NCBI RefSeq assembly: GCF_002115805.1
Contig: NZ_JFKC01000008.1
Location: 61,396 to 125,395 of the forward strand
Length of the DNA stretch: 64,000 nucleotides
Origin: Marivita geojedonensis
GTDB lineage: Bacteria > Pseudomonadota > Alphaproteobacteria > Rhodobacterales > Rhodobacteraceae
Direction: 5' to 3'
In this document: in pieces, positions 24,402 to 33,639 of the stretch
Numbering within the stretch: the stretch's first letter is position 1
Layout: every line of letters starts with the position of its first letter
The notes under the pieces: model-generated
The model's database searches: none
What the model was told of the DNA's origin: nothing
Seen by the model: only the letters and a program-made list of their open reading frames with translations
Position numbers and translations under genes: made by a program

Positions 24402-25457
24402 ATGAATGACGACGTCGTCATAGAAGTTTCGAATGTCTGGAAGATTTTCGGGGCAAAACCCGAATTGGCGTTAAAGGCCATCCTCGATGAAGGTCTGAGC
24501 AAGGCCGAGGTCTTGTCCAAATTCAACGCAGTGGTCGGGGTTGCGGATGTCAGCTTCTCTGTCAATCGCGGTGAAATCTTCTGCATCATGGGGCTTTCCG
24601 GCAGCGGGAAATCGACCCTCGTTCGACATTTCAATCGTCTTTTGGAACCCACCGCAGGACGGATCGAGATCGAGGGCACCGACGTCATGGCGCTTGCCCC
24701 GAAGGATCTTCAAACATTCCGCAATCGTAAGATCGGCATGGTGTTCCAGAACTTCGCGCTGATGCCGCATCGCTCGGTTCTGGACAACGTGGCGATGCCG
24801 TTGGAAATCCGCGAGGTCGCCAAAAACGAACGTATGCGCCAAGCGGCTGCGATCCTCGATATCGTCGAACTGGGCGCGTGGGGCTCCAAATTCGCTCATG
24901 AGCTTTCAGGCGGCATGCAACAGCGTGTCGGGCTGGCGCGCGCCCTGGCGGCCAACCCCGATGTTCTCCTCATGGATGAACCCTTTTCGGCCCTCGACCC
25001 GCTGATACGGCGGCAATTGCAGGACGAATTCATTCGGCTCAGCATAATCCTCAAGAAAACGACGATCTTCATCACCCACGATCTGGACGAAGCCGTGCGC
25101 ATCGGTGACCGCATCGCCATCATGCGCGATGGCAAAATGGTACAGATCGGAACTGCCGAAGACATCGTCATGCATCCGGCGGACGATTACGTCGCCGATT
25201 TCGTGGCCGGAATTTCCCGCCTGAAAGTCGTTCATGCCCACGCGGTCATGCAGCCCATCGACGCCCATATCGCAAAATACGGCCCGATCCCTGCCGACGC
25301 GCCGCGGGTCCACGAAAGCGAAACACTCAGCAACCTTATCAACCTCGCCATCGAGGATAGCAGCGCGATCCTTGTTCAGGATGGCGAGATAGATGTTGGC
25401 GTCATCACCCGTGCCGATCTGCTCCGCACAGTTATCGAGGGGACCGAAGTCTCATGA
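24402..25457 (+). CDS. proV: Glycine betaine/proline ABC transporter ATPase
   Basis: ATPase of 351 residues. Walker A is G-L-S-G-S-G-K-S-T, the signature is L-S-G-G-M-Q-Q-R-V-G-L-A-R-A-L, Walker B is L-L-M-D-E-P-F-S-A-L-D-P. As in ProV/OpuAA, residues before Walker A form a long entry segment (K-P-E-L-A-L-K-A-I), and the last ~70 residues are CBS-like, the region that senses ionic strength in OpuA. Its stop overlaps proW as ATGA. Confidence 0.94.
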   Translation: MNDDVVIEVSNVWKIFGAKPELALKAILDEGLSKAEVLSKFNAVVGVADVSFSVNRGEIFCIMGLSGSGKSTLVRHFNRLLEPTAGRIEIEGTDVMALAPKDLQTFRNRKIGMVFQNFALMPHRSVLDNVAMPLEIREVAKNERMRQAAAILDIVELGAWGSKFAHELSGGMQQRVGLARALAANPDVLLMDEPFSALDPLIRRQLQDEFIRLSIILKKTTIFITHDLDEAVRIGDRIAIMRDGKMVQIGTAEDIVMHPADDYVADFVAGISRLKVVHAHAVMQPIDAHIAKYGPIPADAPRVHESETLSNLINLAIEDSSAILVQDGEIDVGVITRADLLRTVIEGTEVS

Positions 25458-26995
25458 GCCAGTCAGATCAGAATCCCCTCGACGATACAGAAAGCGCGGC
25501 GGCCCGCGCCTACAGTGAAGAGCGCAAAGAAAACATCCGGGCTTTCGTAGAGACCAGCCCCGATTACTACATCCGGAATTTTGACAAGATCGGTGCGTCC
25601 TCAAAGTTCACGCCCACGTTCAACCTGATTGCCGGTCTTCTTGGACCGGTCTGGTTTGGCGCACGCGGACTTTGGTCTTGGGCGCTGCCTTTTCTCATCC
25701 TCGAAACACTTGCGTTTGTGCAGATCACGCGCGGGCTGTTCGGAGATCTCGCCGCCGACGCGATGGCCCGCATTGAGTCGATTGAGGGCACGCTTGAATT
25801 GCGCCGCCAGCAGTTGGCCGCCGCGATTGAAAGTGGTTCCGACAAGGTCGATGTCTACAGAAGAACGGTCGAGTCGCTGGAGGCGAACATCGGTGGAATC
25901 CGGGCAGAGGCCGAAGCCCTCGCTGCCGAGGGCCCTACGATCGCGCTGGCCGGTCTCGGGATTCTTGTGTTGGCAAAACTGGCACAGGCGGTCGTAGCCA
26001 ACTGGGCCTTGGAAGCGCGCTTTTCAGACTGGCTTTCGGACAGGTCGATCCGCTCCGGGATGCCGCTTCAGCAGGTCGTGTTCAGCGCCATCTTCATGGC
26101 ACTGATCGTGGCCGCCGCCATGCTGCATTACAGCTTCCCTGGCAAATATGCCCTGTTGAGCGATTTCCCTACAGACCCGGACATCCGGCTCACCAGCATT
26201 GGCTGGGTTGAAGCGTTTTTCAACTGGGCCGTTTTGAACGGCGAGGCCTTCTTTGACGCCATCACCTATTTCATCCGGCTGGTGTTGGATGCACTCGAAC
26301 TGGTGTTTGTCAGCACCCCCTGGATCGTGATTGCCAGTCTTATCATTCTGCTGACATGGCTGACAGCAGGCGTCCGCATGGCCATCTATTCTGGCGCGTT
26401 TCTTGCATATATGGGCCTGCTCGGATTTTGGGAAAAGGCGATGACAACTCTGGCTTTGCTGGGGACAGCTGCCTGTCTGTCGATCCTGATCGGAATACCG
26501 CTTGGCATGTTCGCCGCTCGCCGCCCCCGGTTCTATGCCTTTATCCAACCGATCATGGACTTCATGCAGACCATGCCTGCGTTTGTTTTCATGATCCCCG
26601 TGATCGCATTTTTCGGAACTGGCAAACCCGCTGCCGTGGTCACGACCATGATCTTTGGCGGCACCCCGGTTGTGCGCCTGACTGTTCTTGGTCTGCGCGG
26701 CGTTCCTGAGAGCGTCCGCGAGGCCGCGATCAGTTTCGGGGCAAACAAATGGTATCTCTTGACAAAGGTCGACCTCCCGCTTGCCAGCCCGTCCATTCGC
26801 GCCGGGATCAATCAGACTATCATGTTGTCACTGGCGATGGTGGTCGTGGCGTCGCTGATTGGCGCCAAGGGTCTTGGCGAAGACGTTCTTGAAGCGCTGC
26901 AATATGCCAATGTCGGACAAGGTATTCTGGCCGGTTTCGCGATCCTGTTCTGCGCGATGATCCTCGACCGTATCGTTCAGGGTGCCCGCAAATGA
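25454..26995 (+). CDS. proW: Glycine betaine/proline ABC transporter permease with long N-terminal extension
   Basis: 513 residues, against about 350 for E. coli ProW. The conserved BPD permease core lies in the last ~230 residues, with the EAA-loop segment V-R-E-A-A-I-S-F-G-A near residue 420. Before it come an acidic cytosolic start, a hydrophobic pair near 60-95, a Glu-, Arg- and Gln-rich coiled-coil-like stretch (about 100-160), and further helices. The extension may sense osmotic or membrane state; that is inference. It starts and ends with ATGA overlaps, to proV and to the hydrolase gene. Confidence 0.92.
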   Translation: MSQSDQNPLDDTESAAARAYSEERKENIRAFVETSPDYYIRNFDKIGASSKFTPTFNLIAGLLGPVWFGARGLWSWALPFLILETLAFVQITRGLFGDLAADAMARIESIEGTLELRRQQLAAAIESGSDKVDVYRRTVESLEANIGGIRAEAEALAAEGPTIALAGLGILVLAKLAQAVVANWALEARFSDWLSDRSIRSGMPLQQVVFSAIFMALIVAAAMLHYSFPGKYALLSDFPTDPDIRLTSIGWVEAFFNWAVLNGEAFFDAITYFIRLVLDALELVFVSTPWIVIASLIILLTWLTAGVRMAIYSGAFLAYMGLLGFWEKAMTTLALLGTAACLSILIGIPLGMFAARRPRFYAFIQPIMDFMQTMPAFVFMIPVIAFFGTGKPAAVVTTMIFGGTPVVRLTVLGLRGVPESVREAAISFGANKWYLLTKVDLPLASPSIRAGINQTIMLSLAMVVVASLIGAKGLGEDVLEALQYANVGQGILAGFAILFCAMILDRIVQGARK

Positions 26996-27714
26996 CCCCA
27001 CTCGTTTTTGTCCATGGGTTCATGGGCGGGAGTCAGCAGTGGCAAACACAGCGCAAGGCGCTTGAACGCCAGGTATGCGTTCACACCGTCGACCTTCCGG
27101 GCTTTGGCGAAAGCGCGCATCTGGATGCCCCGAACAAAATCGCATGTTTCGCGAACTGGGTTCTTGATACGTTGCAGGCACAGGGCATCGACAGGTTTCA
27201 TCTGCTCGGACACTCCATGGGCGGAATGATCGTGCAGGAGATGATCGCGTTGGCGCCCGAACGCGTAGACCGGCTTGTTCTTTACGGGACCGGAGCAACG
27301 GGAATCCTCCCCGGTCGGTTTGAACCGATCGACACGTCGAAACGTCGGGCACAGGAAGAAGGCGCACGGGCGACTGCCCGTCGCATCGCGGCAACTTGGT
27401 TTCTCGCCCGTGAAGACGCGCCGGCCTATGAAGGATGTGCATCTCTTGCTGAGCGCACGCGGCTTCAGGCAATCGTTGCAGGGCTTGATGCAATGCAGGA
27501 CTGGAGTGGCGTAACCCGGCTATCGGGGATAAAGGCAAAGACCCTGGTGATCTGGGGCGATCATGACCGCACCTATCCCTGGTCACAGACAGAACAGCTT
27601 TGGCGCACTATCGGGGATGCCAGCCTTGCCGTCATTCCGAACTGTGCGCACGCCGCTCATCTTGAGAAACCGGAACTGTTCAACGGGATCGTAGAAGACT
27701 TTCTCGCGTCGTGA
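26992..27714 (+). CDS. Alpha/beta-fold hydrolase
   Basis: Cytosolic hydrolase of 240 residues. The oxyanion H-G-F-M-G-G is at residues 8-13, the nucleophile Ser75 in G-H-S-M-G-G, the acid Asp192 in G-D-H-D-R, and the base His220 or His223 near C-A-H-A-A-H. It is coupled to proW by ATGA, so its substrate is probably brought in by ProXVW or produced from it, for example an ester or amide of a betaine-like osmolyte such as a choline or carnitine ester. The exact substrate is not readable. Confidence 0.9.
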   Translation: MTPLVFVHGFMGGSQQWQTQRKALERQVCVHTVDLPGFGESAHLDAPNKIACFANWVLDTLQAQGIDRFHLLGHSMGGMIVQEMIALAPERVDRLVLYGTGATGILPGRFEPIDTSKRRAQEEGARATARRIAATWFLAREDAPAYEGCASLAERTRLQAIVAGLDAMQDWSGVTRLSGIKAKTLVIWGDHDRTYPWSQTEQLWRTIGDASLAVIPNCAHAAHLEKPELFNGIVEDFLAS

Positions 27715-27814
27715 CCCCCGGAACCAGGACACCAGAAAGACCCCCAGTCTGGAAAGGCACCGAAGGAACATGTAGTCTGTTGGCAGAACCATTTGCCGTC
27801 ACCAGCGTTTTTTC

Positions 27815-28822
27815 ATGCGAGCTGTCACCTCTCTTTTTGTTCGGAAGATCGTGGCGGCCGCAGGCAGTGACGTAGACCAAGCGGAGCTATTGCGGTCTGT
27901 CGGGCTTGATCCCGATGCGCCCGCAGACCCCACCGCAATGATATCCGCCGAGGCGTATTACGATCTGATCGAGCGCATCTCTCGGCAGATCGACGCAACC
28001 GCCCTTCCCTTGCGGACAGGTGCTTCGATGCGGTGCAACGATTACGGCGCGCTTGGACTGGCATTCAAGTCAGCGCCCACTCTGGCCGGTTCCTATACGC
28101 GGGTTGCGGGATATGCCCGTCTTTGGACAAGCGTCGTCGAATACGAATTGCGCGCCGAAGGGGACAACACATGGTTCATTCTTCACAGGACCGGCACGCG
28201 TCGGCTTGGCCTTCGCATATCCAACGAAGCGACACTGGCCAGCGCAACAGCCCTCGCCCGCGAAGTCTCTCCGACGAACCGCTTTCATCCGCGTGAAGTC
28301 CATATCCAGCACCCACCCCCTGCAACGTTGCAGCATCACGAGGCGTATTTCGGATGCCCGGTCGTCTTTGGATCCGACCGTGACGCGCTACTGATTGCCC
28401 AGACGGATCTGGAAAAGACAAACCGCCTTGGAGACAAGGGGATCACCCAGTTCCTGCTTCGACATCTCGATGCCGAGCTGTCGAATATCGCCGGGAAGAA
28501 AAAACTCAGCGATCAGGCCAAGGATGTCATCGCCCGCGCGCTGAGCGACGGTTTGCCAAAGATGGAAGACGTCGCGCGCCGCCTCGGACTCAGTGTTAGG
28601 TCGCTCCATCGTCGGCTCGCCGATGACGGGTTGACTTTCCAAACATTGACTAAAGAAACACAACGCGAACTGGCGGAAGGTCTGCTGAGGGACGAGCGGT
28701 ACTCGATTTCCGAAGTGGCCTTTCTGACGGGCTTCTCCGAACAAAGCTCTTTCAATCGCGCCTTCAAGCGATGGGCAGGAGAAACCCCGGCGCGATATCG
28801 AAGGAACGCGCAAACCGGCTGA
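27815..28822 (+). CDS. AraC-family transcriptional regulator
   Basis: 335 residues. An N-terminal ligand-binding domain of the Arabinose_bd/OruR type covers about residues 15-205. The C-terminal double helix-turn-helix has D-V-A-R-R-L-G-L-S-V-R-S-L-H-R-R-L and S-E-V-A-F-L-T-G-F-S-E-Q-S-S-F-N-R-A-F-K-R-W. The ATG at 27815 lacks a strong ribosome-binding site. It precedes the metallo-hydrolase and DUF1772 genes in the same direction and is their likely activator. Confidence 0.93.
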   Translation: MRAVTSLFVRKIVAAAGSDVDQAELLRSVGLDPDAPADPTAMISAEAYYDLIERISRQIDATALPLRTGASMRCNDYGALGLAFKSAPTLAGSYTRVAGYARLWTSVVEYELRAEGDNTWFILHRTGTRRLGLRISNEATLASATALAREVSPTNRFHPREVHIQHPPPATLQHHEAYFGCPVVFGSDRDALLIAQTDLEKTNRLGDKGITQFLLRHLDAELSNIAGKKKLSDQAKDVIARALSDGLPKMEDVARRLGLSVRSLHRRLADDGLTFQTLTKETQRELAEGLLRDERYSISEVAFLTGFSEQSSFNRAFKRWAGETPARYRRNAQTG

Positions 28823-28929
28823 TCGCATCTGTATGGCCGCCGCAGTCAAATCACTGGCAGCCTCGGCCAATACCCAAGCCCCTGTTGTCCCGTATCCCGC
28901 TGACACATCAGCAATGAAAGGGACACGAG

Positions 28930-29979
28930 ATGCCTATCAAACTTACAGCGACCACAATTTCACTTCTTGCCGCGCTCTCCACCGCCGGACTGGCGCAAGC
29001 GGATCAGCCACACAACACAGCAAACGCCATTTCTCTTGACGAAAACCATCCTGACAGCTTCCGTCATTTTTCCGCAGAGCTCCCAAAGATGCGGGAGCGC
29101 GCCGCACAAATCAACACGGACTTCGGACTGCATGTAAGCGAGATTGAAAAAGGCCTCTTTTTCGTGACCGATCTCGTCTACCAGTCGGCGTTTCTGGTCA
29201 CGGATGCAGGCGTTGTCGTGTTCGACGCGCCTCCGAGTTTCGGTGAAGGATTGCGCAAAGCCATCCAGATCGCCGCACCTAACAAGCCAATCACCCACCT
29301 GATCATGTCGCATGGACACAGCGATCATAACGGCGGCGGACACATGTTCGCAGACATTGCCAACCTTGAAATTCTCGCAGCGCGCCAAGTGGCCGAAACT
29401 CTGGACAGACATCCTCTGAAAGGTGTGCCCAACCCGACCCGGACTTTTGAAGATGCTTTGGAACTCGACATCGGTGGGGTTCCGATCAGTCTCCGGACAA
29501 CGACCTTCCATGCCGAAGACACTGACGTATTGATCTATCTTCCGGCCCAAAAATTCCTGATGGCCATCGACACCATCACTCCGGGCGAAGTGCCTTTCAT
29601 GAACTTCGGCGCGACGACAGACATCACCGGCTACCTCGAAAGCTTTGACACTTTCCTGGCCTACGACTTCGACCATTTCCTTTCCGGTCATGTTTCGGTT
29701 CTGGGAACCCGTCAAGACGTTCTCACGACACGCGACTATGCGTTCGACGTTCGGGACACCGTGCTTGGCCTGATGCCTTCGTTCGATGCTCATGTGATGG
29801 ATGGGCTAAGTGCGGTCGAATTCCAAAACGCAAATCTCGCCTACCGATATGCAATGGAACGCATCCGCGACACCTGCGCTGCGGAAATCGTCGACCGCTG
29901 GCAGGACGAGCTGTCTGTTGTTGATCTCTGGGCCGACAGCCACTGCGAAACGCTGGTTCTTTTCCAGATCATGCACTGA
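28930..29979 (+). CDS. Secreted metallo-beta-lactamase-fold hydrolase
   Basis: 349 residues with a signal peptide ending near G-L-A-Q-A-D. The zinc motif H-G-H-S-D-H is near residue 124, further ligands probably being His in T-F-H-A-E-D, Asp in M-A-I-D-T and His in L-S-G-H-V. It resembles the periplasmic quinoprotein-relay or lactonase-like branch more than true beta-lactamases. AAAGGG precedes the ATG. It probably forms a unit with the AraC regulator and the DUF1772 protein. The substrate is unknown. Confidence 0.88.
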   Translation: MPIKLTATTISLLAALSTAGLAQADQPHNTANAISLDENHPDSFRHFSAELPKMRERAAQINTDFGLHVSEIEKGLFFVTDLVYQSAFLVTDAGVVVFDAPPSFGEGLRKAIQIAAPNKPITHLIMSHGHSDHNGGGHMFADIANLEILAARQVAETLDRHPLKGVPNPTRTFEDALELDIGGVPISLRTTTFHAEDTDVLIYLPAQKFLMAIDTITPGEVPFMNFGATTDITGYLESFDTFLAYDFDHFLSGHVSVLGTRQDVLTTRDYAFDVRDTVLGLMPSFDAHVMDGLSAVEFQNANLAYRYAMERIRDTCAAEIVDRWQDELSVVDLWADSHCETLVLFQIMH

Positions 29980-29986
29980 GCCAACT

Positions 29987-30005
29987 GGGCGCTCTTCGAG
30001 CGCCC
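29987..30005 (+). terminator. Hairpin after metallo-hydrolase gene
   Basis: An 8-bp stem (GGGCGCTC with GAGCGCCC) with a TTC loop lies just after the stop. The following bases are not T-rich, so it may only weaken transcription into the DUF1772 gene or protect the mRNA end. Confidence 0.5.
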
Positions 30006-30039
30006 TTCACCCGAACTGCTCAATTGAAAGGCCACTCCA

Positions 30040-30543
30040 ATGTCATTTTGGTTCTATTTCCTCACCCAATCCACGCTGATCGCCTATGCGCTTGTCGGCG
30101 GTGTATTCCTCGCGTTCTCCGACTTCATCATGCGCTCTCTGAAGCAAATAAGTGGACGCGGTGGCGTCGAAGCGATGCAGGTCATCAATCGTGAAGTCTT
30201 CCGATGGATATTCATGACGCTGTTCCTGGGTCTCGCACCTGTTTCCGTCGCCCTGATCCTTTACAGTTATGTGTCCCTGTCAGGGCCATCCGCATTGCTC
30301 ATCGCGGCGTCCGGCGCAGTCTACCTGTTGGGATGTTTCGGCGTGACCATCGTACGCAATGTCCCGATGAACGAAGCCCTTGCCCGGTTGGAAACGGGCG
30401 GATCGGAAGCGGCAGAATACTGGACTTCAATCTACCTGCCGCGCTGGACGTTCTGGAATTCCGTACGAACACTGGCCTGCACGATTTCAGCGGCCCTGCT
30501 TCTGAGCGGCGTACTCTGGCTGAACAGCAATCCCGTAACATAG
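30040..30543 (+). CDS. DUF1772-family membrane protein
   Basis: 167 residues with four hydrophobic helices (about 8-30, 57-78, 85-105, 138-158) and the conserved polar segment N-x-P-M-N near residue 110 that marks DUF1772 (anthrone-oxygenase-like) proteins. AAAGG lies 8 bases before the ATG. No catalytic role has been shown for most bacterial members. It is downstream of the metallo-hydrolase and converges with the GntR gene. Confidence 0.85.
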   Translation: MSFWFYFLTQSTLIAYALVGGVFLAFSDFIMRSLKQISGRGGVEAMQVINREVFRWIFMTLFLGLAPVSVALILYSYVSLSGPSALLIAASGAVYLLGCFGVTIVRNVPMNEALARLETGGSEAAEYWTSIYLPRWTFWNSVRTLACTISAALLLSGVLWLNSNPVT

Positions 30544-30557
30544 TCGACCCGCACGGG

Positions 30558-30574
30558 CGGCGCTTTCGGCGCCG
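30558..30574. terminator. Convergent-gene hairpin
   Basis: A 6-bp GC-rich stem (CGGCGC with GCGCCG) and 5-base loop lies between the convergent DUF1772 and GntR genes. No T run follows on either strand, so termination strength is uncertain. Confidence 0.4.
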
Positions 30575-30584
30575 GCCGTCGCTC

Positions 30585-31268
30585 CTAGTCGCGATGCCGC
30601 AACAACCGGTTGAAGCTCATCGAGATATGCGCCCGCTGAAGCTGTGCGACTGCTTCAAGATCGCCGGAGTGCAGTGCGATCTGGATCGCCTCCAATTCGT
30701 GCAGAAAAATGCGGTACTCTTCTTTCAAGTCCAACTCGGCCTTGATTGCGCGCACCAGCCAAAGGCGTTTGGTTTTGTAGTAAAGGCGTTCGAGGATCTG
30801 GCGTAGAGGGTCATTTTCCGTCAGGTCCAGCAGGGTCTGAAACACATCCATATCCAACTCGGTGAAACTGCGCGGCGTACCCGTCCGCGTCATCTCTGTT
30901 GCCCGGTCAATCAGCGATTGAAGTCGATCAAGAAACGCCTCCCCCGGCATCACCGGATCAAGCCGCCCGGTCAACGCCGTCAGTTCTACGCGTAAGCGGT
31001 ATTCCTGCTGCAATTCCGTGATGTCGGCATCCGTTACGAGGGTGCCTACACCGTGAACGGACTGCACAAGCCCCTCTTCTTCCAACCGTGCCAGAACACG
31101 CCGGATCGGGGTGCGGCTGGTTCCGAATTCCTCTGCAAGGGTAACTTCCGACAATTGCGCACCGGGCGGATAATCCAAAAGGCAGATGCGCTGACGAATT
31201 TCCGTATGGATCGCCGCGTGGCGATCCTTGACCGTCAGCGGAACGTCGTCTGCCTGACCACGACTCAT
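30585..31268 (-). CDS. GntR-family regulator, FCD (FadR) subfamily
   Basis: 227 residues: a winged helix at about 15-75 with L-A-E-E-F-G-T-S-R-T-P-I-R-R-V-L, followed by an all-helical FCD effector domain. The ATG at 31268 overlaps the upstream M20 gene stop as ATGA, which decides between it and an earlier ATG. It is the last gene of the M24-M20-gntR operon and probably represses that operon and the divergent aminotransferase, sensing an acid or amino acid from the pathway. Confidence 0.92.
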   Translation of the reverse strand: MSRGQADDVPLTVKDRHAAIHTEIRQRICLLDYPPGAQLSEVTLAEEFGTSRTPIRRVLARLEEEGLVQSVHGVGTLVTDADITELQQEYRLRVELTALTGRLDPVMPGEAFLDRLQSLIDRATEMTRTGTPRSFTELDMDVFQTLLDLTENDPLRQILERLYYKTKRLWLVRAIKAELDLKEEYRIFLHELEAIQIALHSGDLEAVAQLQRAHISMSFNRLLRHRD

Positions 31269-32431
31269 CCCAGGCGCGCCCCGAGCCGTTCCAGCATTGT
31301 CAGACATTGGGATAACTGTTCCAAAGCAAGAAACTCATCCGCTTTATGGGCCTGCTCGATAGAGCCCGGTCCACAGACCACGACATCCGTGCCCAGCGCC
31401 TGGAAAAGCCCCGCCTCGGTTCCAAAGGCCACCACATCGCAACTGTTCGCGCCAGTGAGTTCCGAAACGATGCGTCGCGCTTCGTTGTCCTCGGTTGGCA
31501 TCAGGCCGACGACCTCTCCGATCACCTCGGTGGTGATCATGGCGCCCGGATGAACCTCTTTCATTTTGGGAAGAAGAACCGTTTCGCAGTATGTCTGCAG
31601 GCTCTCCTTCACAAACTCCGCATCTCCCGTCTGAACGGGCCGCATCTCCCAGTCGACCTGAGCCGAGGGCGCGATGACGTTATGCGCGACTCCACCGGTA
31701 AGAGCACCGACATTGACGGTCGTCCAAGGCGGATCGAAGGGGCTGTTCTTCGGTGCTCTGGCACGCAGGGCGTCCTTCAACCCCAACAAATGGTTCAAAT
31801 ATCGCACCGCGTATTCCACGGCGTTCACACCATGATCCGGAAGCGAGCCATGTCCGGCAAGACCGTTGAAATGGGTGGAATACTCATTGCACCCTTTGTG
31901 TCCGTCGATGATCCGCATCTCGGTAGGTTCACCGATGATCGCGATACCCGGGACCAAACCGCGTGCAGAAAGGTCATCCGCCAATTGGCGCGCACCGAGA
32001 CATCCCACCTCCTCGTCATAGGTGAAGGCAAAGTGCATCGGGCGCTCTGCGATCCGCTTGGCGAAATGCGGAGCCATGGCAAGCGCCGCTGCGATGAAAC
32101 CCTTCATGTCACAGGTGCCGCGGCCATATAGCAGACCGTCCCGCTCGATCATCTCGAAAGGGTCGTGCGTCCATGCCTGATCCGCAACCGGCACCACATC
32201 GCTGTGTCCCGAAAGCAGGATGCCGCCATTCCTATCCGGCCCCAAAGTCGCAAACAGGTTGGCTTTGGTTCCACAGGCGGATGACATGACCTCACAACGT
32301 GCGCCGGCCTCTTCCAATAGACCAGCCATATAGAGGATCATCTCGAAATTGCTGTCAGCCGAAATCGTCGGAAAGGCGATCAGGTCTCTCAGGATCTCTG
32401 TGCTTCGCTGCAACAGGCTCACGGGCGTCAC
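31265..32431 (-). CDS. M20-family deacylase (ArgE-like; possible DoeB2-type acetyl-diaminobutyrate deacetylase)
   Basis: 388-residue zinc hydrolase. The metal-site motifs are S-G-H-S-D-V-V-P, Y-G-R-G-T-C-D-M-K-G, D-E-E-V-G with the catalytic Glu, G-E-P-T, and a late G-T-E-A-G. It looks like acetylornithine deacetylase, but its neighbour is an ectoine-hydrolase-like protein and no other arginine gene is near. Removing acetyl from N-acetyl-2,4-diaminobutyrate is therefore a reasonable guess. It starts at a GTG overlapping the M24 stop (GTGA) and ends with ATGA into gntR. Confidence 0.88.
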   Translation of the reverse strand: MTPVSLLQRSTEILRDLIAFPTISADSNFEMILYMAGLLEEAGARCEVMSSACGTKANLFATLGPDRNGGILLSGHSDVVPVADQAWTHDPFEMIERDGLLYGRGTCDMKGFIAAALAMAPHFAKRIAERPMHFAFTYDEEVGCLGARQLADDLSARGLVPGIAIIGEPTEMRIIDGHKGCNEYSTHFNGLAGHGSLPDHGVNAVEYAVRYLNHLLGLKDALRARAPKNSPFDPPWTTVNVGALTGGVAHNVIAPSAQVDWEMRPVQTGDAEFVKESLQTYCETVLLPKMKEVHPGAMITTEVIGEVVGLMPTEDNEARRIVSELTGANSCDVVAFGTEAGLFQALGTDVVVCGPGSIEQAHKADEFLALEQLSQCLTMLERLGARLG

Positions 32432-33612
32432 CCTTTGACGAACAACTTGCGTTCAACGTTGCAAAGGGTTTCAGCCGGACCTTCCTCCTTGATCAGAATG
32501 GTTTCAGTGGTTTCGAGCCCCCATGTATCCATCCAAAGTGCCGGCATGAAATGGAAGGTCATGCCCGGTTTCAGAACCGTTTCGTCCTCTGCGCGGATCG
32601 ACGCGGTGCGCTCGCCCCAGTCCGGTGGGTAGCTCAGACCGATCGGATACCCGCACCGGCCCTCGCGGTAGATGCCGTGTTTTTGCAGAACCGCAATGAA
32701 TGTATTGGCGATATCGCAGGTCCGGTTGCCCGCCTTTGCCACGTTCAGCGCAGCCTCGATTCCTTCAAGCTGGGCCTTTTCCGCGTCCAGCATTTCCTTC
32801 GGCGGCGTTCCAAGAAACACCGTCCGACAGAGTGGAGCGTGGTAACGTCGATAACAGCCCGACAATTCAAAGAAGGTGGCTTCACCTGCCTTCATCGGGT
32901 CACCGTTCCACGTTAAATGCGCTGCCGTCGCATCGAGCCCGGACGGCGTGAGCGGCACGATCGCAGGGTAATCTCCCCAGATGTCATCGACACCGCTTAT
33001 GCCCGCATGGAAGATATCTGCGACAAGCTCGTTCTTGCGAACTCCGGGTGCGGCGCGGTCAATGGCGGTTTCGATGACCTTTTCGGAAATCCGGGCTGCT
33101 TTGCGGATAAAGGCAATCTCTTCCTGGGACTTAACCAATCGCTGCCAGTTCACGAGCGCGGTCGCGTCTGAAATCTGAGCGTTGGGGAGTTCCGCACACA
33201 AAACCTCATGTGCTTTGGCGGAGTAGTAGTAATTCTCCATCTCGACACCGATCCGTGCCACGTCGAGACCCATCTCTCGCATCCGTGCGGCAAGCTCCTG
33301 CATCGGGTGGCGGACAGTCGACTGAACATAGCTGTCTGCGTAGCCAAAGATGCTGTCCGCCGACATCCAGCATGTCCGCAGCGCACCGATCGAGTCCATA
33401 TACCGGCCCCACCACATCGGCTCACCGTCCAGACGCAGCAACACCCCTTGGTGCACGTAAAACGACCAACCGTCATAGCCGGTCAGCCAAGCCTGATTCG
33501 ATGGATCAGTAATGAACAGGGCATCAAGCCCGGCTTTTTCCATCGCGACGCGGGTCAGCGCGATCCGGCGCTCGTATTCCGCAGGACTGAACGGGGCATT
33601 TCCCTCGGGCAT
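32428..33612 (-). CDS. doeA: M24 creatinase-like hydrolase, ectoine hydrolase (DoeA/EutD) family
   Basis: 394 residues, two-domain pita-bread fold. Stretches such as W-L-T-G-Y-D-G-W-S-F-Y-V-H-Q, T-A-L-V-N-W-Q-R, G-D-Y-P-A-I-V-P and G-L-S-Y-P-P-D-W-G-E-R-T match what I recall of DoeA, which opens the ectoine ring to N-acetyl-2,4-diaminobutyrate. The metal-binding Asp pair of M24 aminopeptidases is not kept (F-F-E-L-S-G and C-R-T-V), as in metal-free creatinase. GAGGA precedes the ATG. A related cyclic or amide substrate is possible, so the symbol is tentative. Confidence 0.82.
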   Translation of the reverse strand: MPEGNAPFSPAEYERRIALTRVAMEKAGLDALFITDPSNQAWLTGYDGWSFYVHQGVLLRLDGEPMWWGRYMDSIGALRTCWMSADSIFGYADSYVQSTVRHPMQELAARMREMGLDVARIGVEMENYYYSAKAHEVLCAELPNAQISDATALVNWQRLVKSQEEIAFIRKAARISEKVIETAIDRAAPGVRKNELVADIFHAGISGVDDIWGDYPAIVPLTPSGLDATAAHLTWNGDPMKAGEATFFELSGCYRRYHAPLCRTVFLGTPPKEMLDAEKAQLEGIEAALNVAKAGNRTCDIANTFIAVLQKHGIYREGRCGYPIGLSYPPDWGERTASIRAEDETVLKPGMTFHFMPALWMDTWGLETTETILIKEEGPAETLCNVERKLFVKG

Positions 33613-33639
33613 GGTTGGTCCTCAGCCGTTTATTCTGTA

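Noticed and set aside
31265..32431. Annotation of the M20 enzyme as a biosynthetic arginine gene (argE)
   Set aside because: No other arginine gene is nearby and it is translationally coupled to a DoeA-like hydrolase and a GntR regulator, which argues for a catabolic deacylase.
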